Shown here one piece after another: positions 14,260 through 20,440 of a stretch of 20,440 bases of DNA. The position numbers and the translations under genes are program-made. The notes under the pieces are model-generated. The model saw nothing but the letters and a program-made list of their open reading frames with translations. It did no database searches and was not told the origin of the DNA. Source of the stretch: an uncultured Acetatifactor sp. (lineage in GTDB: Bacteria > Bacillota > Clostridia > Lachnospirales > Lachnospiraceae); the NCBI GenBank assembly GCA_910584235.1, contig CAJTZD010000062.1, forward strand, positions 1 to 20,440, written 5' to 3'. How positions within the stretch are numbered: the stretch's first letter is position 1; each line of letters starts with the position of its first letter.

Positions 14260-16617
14260 ATGGGAAAGACAAAGAGCAGAATCATTGCCACAGTGGGGAT
14301 ACTGGTATTTATGACAACAGGCTGTGGGAAAGAGAATACAGGCAGGGGAGAGGATGATGCAAAGAACCCTGCTGGGATCGAAATAAACAGCGACGCAGGC
14401 ACAGAGGGCCATACAGATGAAAAAACCGGAGAAAACAACCTGGTATGGGACAAGGATGCCGGGCAGACCGGGGTAGAAGGCAGCGCTTGGGACGACGGTC
14501 CCGTCACCTGGCAGACGGCTTATTTTCCGTTGGAGAATGCCTATACTCAGGTGATATCGGCGGGCGGCACATTTTACGGCTTATACGAAAGGGAAGGCCG
14601 GACTCAGCGGGACAGTATTGGGAAGGAAAGCCTTACCGTGGAGAAAACGGTGTTTTTAGAAAATGCTGCCCTACAGTCCGGCATGGCAGCAGATAAGGAC
14701 GGAAATTTCTATCTTCCGGCAGAGGGGGAAGAGACGGGCCTGTGGAAGATTGACCTGACAGGCAGTTCCCCGGAATATGAAAGGGTTGTTCTGGAGGACT
14801 GCACGGACAGGAACAACCTGTATTTGAAAGGCATCGAGACGGACGCGGAAGGATACTCTTACGTCTGGTGCGGCCTGATGGTGTCAAAGACGGAAAAGCT
14901 TGACGGCAGGGAACGGGAAATATGGCATATGGCGGATCGGGTCTATGTGAAGGACGGACAGATGAAAACCGTCTTTTATCAGGAGATTGCCGATGTCTCG
15001 GGAGTGGATGTGCTGTGTTTTCAGATCGACAGGGAGGGCATGCCCGGCTTTCTCATAAAGGACGGGACAGATATAGTGCTGCAGGAAATTGACATAGCAG
15101 GGCAGAAGCTGACGGAGCCGGTGAGGCTGGGGACGGCTTTGGACTGCTTTGACATGGAGGACGCAAATATCCCGGAGCATTTGACTTTCACCGGCAGGGG
15201 ATGGCTGTACTGCCGGGACAACATACTCAGCGAATTTCGGTATGACATCCGGGAAAAGGTGCAGGTGCTGGACCTGGCATCCTATGGACTCCTGTCTTCG
15301 AATATCTTGTTCCTGGGAAAAGAGGAAGACAGAATAGAAATTATTGACAGAGATGAGGAATCCGACTCTCTGGAGCTGGTGACCTTTACCCCAGGCGCAT
15401 CGGATAAAGTGACAGTGACCCTGGGGGTGGTTATGGCAGCCCAGGATCTGGAGAAAGCAGTGGCGCAGTTTAACCGGGAAAGCGCCAAATATCGGGTGGA
15501 AATAGTGGATTATCTGGCGCAGGGTGGAAATTATGAGGATGCCGCCCAGAAGCTGAAGCTGGATGTAGTGACGGGCAAAGCACCGGACATCATTGCCACA
15601 TCGGGAATGGATTACCGGATCTTTTCCGGGAAAGGTGTGCTGGCGGATCTGTACAGCTTTATGGAGGGGGACGGGGAGCTTTCCAAAGGTATGCTGGTGC
15701 AGGCCCCGTTAAAAGCCTTTGAGGAGCAGGGGCATTTATACAGCATAGCGCCTTCCTTTCAGCTCCATACTATGTGGGGGTATGAAGATGTGACAGGGGG
15801 AAGAAAGGGCATCACTTTCTCGGAACTGCTCCGAATTCTGGAGGATGCCGGAAAGGATCTGAATGCCATCGGGGGCTTCTCCGGGGACGAGCCAGTGCTC
15901 ACCAGGCTCTGCAGCGCATGTATGGATGAATTTGTGGACTGGGAGACAGGAGTCTGCCGGTTTGATGGGGACTATTTTAAGGAAGTGCTTTCCTTTGCCA
16001 GGAACTATCATCCCGAGCCTGCGGAAGTGGGGTACCTCCAGGGAATCCGGGACAGGAAACAGGTGTTTACCGTGGGTATGATCTCCAGCGTGGCGGACTA
16101 TCAGTTGGAACAGGAGATTTATGGAGGGAAACTTTCCTTTATTGGCTATCCCACGGCAAAGGGCAGCGGCACGGCAGTGGATTTTCGGAGTAGCGCTGTG
16201 GCAGTCAACGCCAGGGGCAGCAACCAGACAGGAGCCTGGGAGTTCGTGAAATTTTACCTGCTGCAGGGATATGACGGGCAGGGATTTCCCATGGTGCAGA
16301 AGCGATTCGACCAGGTGATGGAGGCTGCAATGACGGAGGATTACACTGACTCGGAGGAGGGAACCGGTGAAAAGCTTCCCAAAGGCTCCTATGGGGCCGG
16401 GGAAGAGATCATCATGGTCTATGCCGCCTCCCGGGAAGAGGTAGAAGCGGTTCTAAAGCTGGTGGAGAGCGCGGGGAACCGATTTGAGCTCCATCCAGTG
16501 GTCCAGAATATCATCGATGAGGAGGCGGAGGGGTACTTTTCCGGCCAGGTGGACCTGGACAGAACAGTGGACAAGATCCAAAACAGGGTCAGCCTGCTGC
16601 TGCAGGAGTGGCGGTAG
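14260..16617 (+). CDS. large lipoprotein with C-terminal extracellular solute-binding domain
   Basis: The 785-residue protein begins with a lipoprotein signal: basic start, hydrophobic core and the lipobox MTTGC with Cys22, so it should be anchored on the outer face of the membrane. After a polar linker (about 25-60), residues about 75-380 form a beta-rich region with repeated short blades (for example KDGNFYLPAEGEETGLWKID), probably propeller-like. Residues about 384-785 look like a family 1 sugar-type solute-binding domain: LEKAVAQFNRES, KAPDIIATSG, YSIAPSFQLHTMWGY, WEFVKFYLL. No transporter permease or ATPase gene is adjacent, so it may sense or capture a ligand for a distant transporter. 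Such two-part lipoproteins are common in Lachnospiraceae. The gene is GC-rich like the spm genes. Confidence 0.8.
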   Translation: MGKTKSRIIATVGILVFMTTGCGKENTGRGEDDAKNPAGIEINSDAGTEGHTDEKTGENNLVWDKDAGQTGVEGSAWDDGPVTWQTAYFPLENAYTQVISAGGTFYGLYEREGRTQRDSIGKESLTVEKTVFLENAALQSGMAADKDGNFYLPAEGEETGLWKIDLTGSSPEYERVVLEDCTDRNNLYLKGIETDAEGYSYVWCGLMVSKTEKLDGREREIWHMADRVYVKDGQMKTVFYQEIADVSGVDVLCFQIDREGMPGFLIKDGTDIVLQEIDIAGQKLTEPVRLGTALDCFDMEDANIPEHLTFTGRGWLYCRDNILSEFRYDIREKVQVLDLASYGLLSSNILFLGKEEDRIEIIDRDEESDSLELVTFTPGASDKVTVTLGVVMAAQDLEKAVAQFNRESAKYRVEIVDYLAQGGNYEDAAQKLKLDVVTGKAPDIIATSGMDYRIFSGKGVLADLYSFMEGDGELSKGMLVQAPLKAFEEQGHLYSIAPSFQLHTMWGYEDVTGGRKGITFSELLRILEDAGKDLNAIGGFSGDEPVLTRLCSACMDEFVDWETGVCRFDGDYFKEVLSFARNYHPEPAEVGYLQGIRDRKQVFTVGMISSVADYQLEQEIYGGKLSFIGYPTAKGSGTAVDFRSSAVAVNARGSNQTGAWEFVKFYLLQGYDGQGFPMVQKRFDQVMEAAMTEDYTDSEEGTGEKLPKGSYGAGEEIIMVYAASREEVEAVLKLVESAGNRFELHPVVQNIIDEEAEGYFSGQVDLDRTVDKIQNRVSLLLQEWR

Positions 16618-16626
16618 GGCAGTGGC

Positions 16627-16812
16627 TTACGCGAGAACACGATTGTAATAATCCAGTGCAGCGCGGAGGCATGCATGGGGCGAGCTTTCCCAGCCGAAAG
16701 CTATTTGATGCCATGTTTTGTCAAATTTCAGAATGCACCAGTAGTAGGGATTTTGAGGATTATCATGTTTATGTTCTGTCAGAGATATTTTAACGGTATA
16801 CTCGGATTTCAT
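16627..16812 (-). CDS. small conserved-looking hypothetical protein
   Basis: On the reverse strand 61 codons encode a plausible compact protein: MKSEYTVKISLTEH, then PYYWCILKFDKTWHQIAFGW and a C-terminal helix LRAALDYYNRVL. The Trp/Tyr-rich centre does not look like random antisense sequence. Reverse-strand TGAGGA lies about 10 nt before the start. The frame extends further upstream to 16848 and 16953, but those starts overlap the forward promoter and gene. Its stop is 9 nt from the convergent lipoprotein stop. It is divergent to the DUF262 operon, the usual position of a regulator or antidote, but no DNA-binding motif is evident. I do not recognise the family. Confidence 0.55.
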   Translation of the reverse strand: MKSEYTVKISLTEHKHDNPQNPYYWCILKFDKTWHQIAFGWESSPHACLRAALDYYNRVLA

Positions 16813-16841
16813 TTTACAAATGTCCTCACGTGAAGTATAAT
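16813..16841 (+). promoter_or_regulatory. near-consensus promoter of the DUF262 operon
   Basis: TTTACA (16813-16818) and TATAAT (16836-16841) are separated by 17 bp. The predicted start near 16848 gives a leader of about 20 nt before ATG 16870, with AAGGA in between. The -35 directly adjoins the start codon of the divergent small gene, so the two transcription units could influence each other. Confidence 0.7.
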
Positions 16842-16869
16842 AAGACATAGTTCCTATAAGGATAGATAT

Positions 16870-18174
16870 ATGCAGGATGCCGGGAGAATATGCATGTTTG
16901 ACAAGAAAGAGAAAGAAGATTTTGACAAACTGATTCAAACAGGAAAGAAACATGGGGGCAGGCTCAGTTCTACGTTCCTTTCCAATTATTTTGTGGGATT
17001 TCCCTCTGAAAAGCAGACAGAGGATACCTATAATAAAATGACAGCCTATTTGGAAAGCGCGGGAATTGAAATTATTGACGATGGCTCCGAGATAGAGTCA
17101 GAGGATGGGCAATTGTCCATGCCAAAGGTACGTCCTTTTGACCCCAGTAAGATTGATATTGACATGCGGACAATGGAATTATCAAGCATTATTACACGCT
17201 TGAAATACGACGAAATTAATATGAATACGGAGTTCCAACGAAAAAGCGGGTTGTGGACGACTGTACAGAAAAGTCAGCTGATTGAGTCATTGCTTTTGCG
17301 TATACCCATTCCGGCATTCTATTTCGATGGCGGCGTTAAGGATAATTGGTTGATTATTGACGGGCTGCAGAGAATCACCGCATTAAAAGAATTTATCATA
17401 GACGGGAAGCTGGCATTGACCGGATTGGAATTTTTTAGCGATTTGGAGGGAACGAAGTTTGCAGATTTGCCGAGGACTTTTGTAAGGCGGATAGAGGAGA
17501 CCAATATTACTGCTTATATTGTAAAGGACGGAACCCCTGCAAATGTGAAGTACAATATTTTTAAGAGAATCAATACAGGGGGGCTGGAACTGACATCCCA
17601 GGAAATCCGACATGCTTTGTATCAGGGACCTGCCACAAAGCTTTGCGGAAGACTGGCAAAATGTAAGGAATTTCAGATGGCGACTACATACAGCGTCAGA
17701 GACGACAGAATGATGGATGAGGAATTGGCGCTTCGCTTCATAGCTGTATGCTATTATGGGATTGATAAATATGAGGGGATACCGGATAACTATCTGAACG
17801 GTGCAATGGAGTATTTGAATTCACCGGATTGCGCGGATGAGAGTGTGATAGAGGCACAGTTTAAACGAGCCATGAACGCAGCCAAAAGTATTATGGGCAA
17901 GTATGCCTTTCGTAAATTGGGAGAGGATGGAATCCGCCGTCCCATCAATAAGGCGATTTATGAAGCATGGTGCAGAAATTTATTCCTGCTGGATGACAGG
18001 GAAATTGCTTTTCTGGCAAAAAATGGGCAAAGAGTATGTGATGACTTTTTAGGGCTTTCTAATGATACTGTATTTCTTCGGATGCTCAAGGCCAGCGATA
18101 AGAAATCGTTTTCCCAGCGTTTTCTGCAGGTGGAGGGAATGTTCAGGAGGATATTACATGATTTGGAAGATTAA
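16870..18174 (+). CDS. DUF262 protein with sigma-70 region 1.1-like N-terminus
   Basis: The 434-residue protein contains a DUF262 (GmrSD N-terminal, ParB-like) domain: FQRKSGLWTTVQKSQLIESL (about 122-141), PIPAFYF and the nucleotide-binding type motif IIDGLQRITALKEF (162-175). GmrS-like domains bind or hydrolyse NTPs and often govern restriction of modified DNA. Unusually, residues about 17-72 (DKLIQTGKKHGGRLSSTFLS, then YLESAGIEIIDDG) match the pattern of sigma-70 region 1.1, a small winged-helix-like domain. No DUF1524 HNH nuclease motif is visible in the C-terminal half. ATG 16870 has AAGGA 7 nt upstream; ATG 16894 with GGGAG is a good alternative and keeps both domains. Its 3' end overlaps the next gene by 17 nt. 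Confidence 0.8.
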   Translation: MQDAGRICMFDKKEKEDFDKLIQTGKKHGGRLSSTFLSNYFVGFPSEKQTEDTYNKMTAYLESAGIEIIDDGSEIESEDGQLSMPKVRPFDPSKIDIDMRTMELSSIITRLKYDEINMNTEFQRKSGLWTTVQKSQLIESLLLRIPIPAFYFDGGVKDNWLIIDGLQRITALKEFIIDGKLALTGLEFFSDLEGTKFADLPRTFVRRIEETNITAYIVKDGTPANVKYNIFKRINTGGLELTSQEIRHALYQGPATKLCGRLAKCKEFQMATTYSVRDDRMMDEELALRFIAVCYYGIDKYEGIPDNYLNGAMEYLNSPDCADESVIEAQFKRAMNAAKSIMGKYAFRKLGEDGIRRPINKAIYEAWCRNLFLLDDREIAFLAKNGQRVCDDFLGLSNDTVFLRMLKASDKKSFSQRFLQVEGMFRRILHDLED

Positions 18175-19270
18175 GGCGGATAATTTTAAATGTTTTGAGC
18201 ACATTGAACTGGAGCTTTCGAACCTGAACCTGCTTTCAGGGGTTAATAGTATGGGGAAGTCAACACTGATTCAGATGTTTCTGCTATTGAGACAGTCCTA
18301 TGAACGGCTAGAAAAAGGACTCTATCTGAATGGAAAGTATACCAATCTGGGGGTGGGAAGAGATATTCTGTATACAGAAGCGAAAGAGGACAGGATAAAA
18401 TTCTCCATAGAAAGCGAATCCTGTTGCCTGGATACAGTATACGATTATAATGGAGCGACGGATTTTTTGAAGCAGACAAATGAATTTAGCGTGCATACGA
18501 AAATGTCGATAGGCACTTTGAATTTATTTGGCGATGGTTTTCGCTACATAGCTGCGGACAGGCTGGGACCACAGAGCAGCTATGAAAAGTCTTATTATGA
18601 AGTGTGGGAGAACAAGCAGGTAGGAAATCATGGGGAGTATGCGGTACATTATCTGCAGACCCATGAGATAGAAAATGTGGAAAATGAATGCGTGCTGTAT
18701 GATGGAGAGGACAATAAGCGACTGTTGAAGCAGGTGGAGCGCTGGATGGGAGAAATTACGCCTGGTGTTTCGCTCCGCATGGAAGATTACGGGCACAGTA
18801 ACCGCATCGGACTTACGGTGCATCAGGCAGGCAGTATGGGGGCGGACTATTTTACGGCCCAGAACGTGGGTTTTGGTATTTCCTATGTGCTTCCGGTGGT
18901 GCTGTCTTTGCTGGCAGCAAAGCGCGGTGATTTGTTAATTCTGGAAAACCCAGAAGCGCATCTCCATCCAAAGGGACAAAGGAAGATGGGAGAACTGATG
19001 GCAAGGGCAGCCCAGGGAGGCGTGCAGATTATTGTGGAGACTCACAGTGACCATGTCCTAAACGGAATTCGTCTGTGCGCAAAAAACGGAAAGGTGGATC
19101 CGGAACTGGTAAGGTTATATTATTTTACCAGGCAGGAGATACAAAAGGATGGGGAGCAAAGAACAGTACCTGTAATAGAAAATCCTATTTTAAAATCTGA
19201 TGGGAGGCTTAGCTTCTGGCCGGAGGGATTTTTCGACGAATGGGATAAGGCAATTGACGACCTGTTTTAG
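18158..19270 (+). CDS. AAA/ABC-type ATPase (DUF3696-like, OLD/SMC-related)
   Basis: The 370-residue ATPase begins IWKIKADNFKCFEHIELEL, typical of RecF/SMC-like heads, with Walker A GVNSMGKST (28-36). The C-terminal half has FGISYVLPVVLSLL, Walker B DLLILENPEAHLHP and the switch histidine region IIVETHSDHVLNGIR. This arrangement fits the DUF3696 group of ATPases found beside nucleases or unknown effectors in defence islands. There is no long coiled coil and no Toprim domain. ATG 18158 is chosen because AGGAGG (18145-18150) lies 7 nt upstream; the frame extends back to 18062 inside the DUF262 gene. The 17-nt overlap with that gene implies coupled translation and joint function. Confidence 0.85.
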   Translation: MIWKIKADNFKCFEHIELELSNLNLLSGVNSMGKSTLIQMFLLLRQSYERLEKGLYLNGKYTNLGVGRDILYTEAKEDRIKFSIESESCCLDTVYDYNGATDFLKQTNEFSVHTKMSIGTLNLFGDGFRYIAADRLGPQSSYEKSYYEVWENKQVGNHGEYAVHYLQTHEIENVENECVLYDGEDNKRLLKQVERWMGEITPGVSLRMEDYGHSNRIGLTVHQAGSMGADYFTAQNVGFGISYVLPVVLSLLAAKRGDLLILENPEAHLHPKGQRKMGELMARAAQGGVQIIVETHSDHVLNGIRLCAKNGKVDPELVRLYYFTRQEIQKDGEQRTVPVIENPILKSDGRLSFWPEGFFDEWDKAIDDLF

Positions 19271-19281
19271 GGGACAATACA

Positions 19282-20238
19282 ATGCAGATGATTTTAAATG
19301 AACTATCTGCCCGATTTCCGGTAGAATCCACGGAGAAAGGGCGGCAGCTTATGGACCAATTCCTGACTACTTGCTTTGAAGTGAAAGACATCATACATAA
19401 TGACAGCATTCTGCTTGATCAGGATTACAGATCCTTTGAGTTAGCGCCGAATTACCGAATAGAGCAGTGGCGAAATGATTCCGCCGTGGATGTGGAAAAC
19501 AAAAGAAGATTCCGCACGCTTCTGAATAAGTCGGTGGTTTATCTCTCCGAAGAATTCGAGAGAGAACAGGAATGGGATTTCAGAACGGAGTTTCAGCATA
19601 AGGAATACGTTTCTAAGGGATGTCTTTTGGCATATGAGTCTGACGGCGTGGCGGTCAGCTTTTTGAGCAGCGAACATTGGAAAATACCTGAGATTGAGGG
19701 AATTTATACTGAACTTGTGGAAGATGGTGAGCTGAGGGAAAGCCAGGTTAAGATTCCGAATGTGTCTTTTGATGAGAATGTCAGAATATTCCGCAACTGG
19801 TATGACCACAAAAAGGAAGAGTATCGGTACACGGATATTGTATGCGGGCAGGATATTTTAAGCTGTGCGGAAGATATGTTTCCTAATTTGGTATTTTGCG
19901 AAAACGCCATTCACGGATGCCGCAGGAATGTAGGAATATCCGAGGCTGGGCAGGTGTACAGGCGTCTGCTGGAACTGCAGCGGGCAGCGGAGGCGATGGG
20001 CGAGAAATTTGATAAAAATATCCTGACAAACGCGACTCTGGAGTCGGGAGTTACTTTGGATAGATTTGCGGAGGAACATACCTTTCTGTTGCCTGAGGGA
20101 GAGACGCAGCTATTTTCCTGGCATATCAGATATACCGGAGGGTATGCGGGCAGGATATTCTTTCATCCGGTTCCCGGGAAGAAAATTATTTATATAGGGC
20201 ATGTGGGCCATAAGCTGCCCACAGTGCGGTATCATTGA
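19282..20238 (+). CDS. unrecognised third protein of the DUF262-ATPase operon
   Basis: This 318-residue protein follows the ATPase by 11 nt and is the last gene before a strong terminator. I do not recognise a family. The N-terminal 60 residues are helical; a middle part (about 60-215) is acidic with several aromatics (FRTEFQHKEY, FLSSEHWKIP, FRNWYDHKKEEYRY). The last 45 residues turn basic and beta-rich (FSWHIRYTGG, GRIFFHPVPGKKIIYIGHVG) and end in LPTVRYH, somewhat like the compact fold of RelE/ParE-type proteins, but that is only an impression. Several Cys and His residues (CGQDILSC, FCENAIHGC) could bind metal. By position it is either the effector or the target-recognition part of the system. 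Confidence 0.7.
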   Translation: MQMILNELSARFPVESTEKGRQLMDQFLTTCFEVKDIIHNDSILLDQDYRSFELAPNYRIEQWRNDSAVDVENKRRFRTLLNKSVVYLSEEFEREQEWDFRTEFQHKEYVSKGCLLAYESDGVAVSFLSSEHWKIPEIEGIYTELVEDGELRESQVKIPNVSFDENVRIFRNWYDHKKEEYRYTDIVCGQDILSCAEDMFPNLVFCENAIHGCRRNVGISEAGQVYRRLLELQRAAEAMGEKFDKNILTNATLESGVTLDRFAEEHTFLLPEGETQLFSWHIRYTGGYAGRIFFHPVPGKKIIYIGHVGHKLPTVRYH

Positions 20239-20288
20239 TGTCCTGCATAGTTCCCTTGTTATATGAAGTCTGGCATAAATTCTTTGCG

Positions 20289-20319
20289 ATACGGTGGAGG
20301 TTCATTCCACCGTATTTTT
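20289..20319 (+). terminator. strong rho-independent terminator
   Basis: ATACGGTGGA (20289-20298) pairs perfectly with TCCACCGTAT (20306-20315) around a 7-nt loop, followed by a T run to 20319. It ends the DUF262-ATPase operon about 50 nt after the last stop codon. Confidence 0.9.
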
Positions 20320-20354
20320 CTGAAATACTCTTTAAAAGGAACACCCCAAAAGCC

Positions 20355-20401
20355 TTGACAACCCCATTTCAATTATGCTATGTTTAAATCCCGTTTTAAA
20401 C
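20355..20401 (+). promoter_or_regulatory. outgoing promoter with a palindromic operator-like site
   Basis: TTGACA (20355-20360) and TATGTT (20379-20384) are 18 bp apart. A perfect inverted repeat, GTTTAAA (20382-20388) and TTTAAAC (20395-20401), overlaps the -10 and the expected start point, a typical place for a repressor site. The gene it serves lies beyond the window. Confidence 0.5.
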
Positions 20402-20440
20402 ACTTGAATAGTTTACAAAAGCCGATATCCCGCATAAACA

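Noticed and set aside
13998..14507. 169-codon reverse frame over the spmB end and lipoprotein start
   Set aside because: Covers two genuine genes in antisense; Ser/Pro-rich composition is typical of the complement of GC-rich coding sequence.
18062..18157. N-terminal extension of the DUF3696-like ATPase
   Set aside because: It is an out-of-frame reading of the DUF262 gene; AGGAGG before ATG 18158 and the family start IWKIKADNFKCF decide the start.
1..20440. CRISPR array, tRNA or rRNA genes
   Set aside because: No regularly spaced repeats, cloverleaf-like sequence or rRNA-like stretch was seen.

Overview
The window looks like chromosome of a spore-forming Clostridia species, probably Lachnospiraceae. 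The basis is two copies of the spore maturation genes spmA/spmB, TTG starts, purine-rich ribosome binding sites, and a large Gram-positive lipoprotein with a sugar-type solute-binding domain. The spm and lipoprotein genes are visibly GC-rich; the genes between and after them are AT-rich, which suggests acquired cargo. No sequence search was possible, so family names rest on motifs and memory.

Layout. 1-333 is a leader with a near-consensus promoter and hairpins. 334-1751 is an intact spmA-spmB pair. 1752-2729 is a graveyard: a collapsed gene with a C-terminal zinc ribbon, the last 28 codons of a lost subtilase, that gene's terminator, and one copy of a 38-bp direct repeat. 2854-6326 is a classical AAA ATPase with a subtilisin-like protease, ending in a hairpin terminator. 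6405-12955 is a complete four-gene Wadjet (jetABCD) operon. The second 38-bp repeat (13022-13059) follows and abuts a 5'-truncated spmA and an intact second spmB (13058-14124). 14260-16617 is the lipoprotein. 16627-20238 is a small reverse-strand gene followed by a three-gene operon: a DUF262 protein with a sigma-1.1-like N-terminus, an AAA/ABC-type ATPase, and an unrecognised 318-residue protein. The operon ends at a strong terminator, with another promoter pointing out of the window.

Interpretation. The spm genes are duplicated as a block starting at codon 99 of spmA. The two copies differ at many positions, so this is not a fresh tandem duplication. The simplest reading is that a defence island entered spmA and brought a foreign spmA 3' part plus spmB that keeps the interrupted gene whole, leaving the old 3' part stranded about 12.4 kb downstream. 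Inside the island, two successive modules end in the same 38-bp repeat: a decayed one (to 2729) and a live one (2730-13059). This is what repeated accretion at one point would leave. No recombinase gene is visible.

Functionally the window carries up to three candidate defence systems. Wadjet is an SMC-type complex that recognises and cleaves plasmid DNA. The AAA-subtilase pair probably couples ATP-driven sensing or remodelling to proteolysis. The DUF262-ATPase-unknown operon has the layout of a sensor/effector system but no HNH nuclease domain that I can see, and is the least described part of the window.
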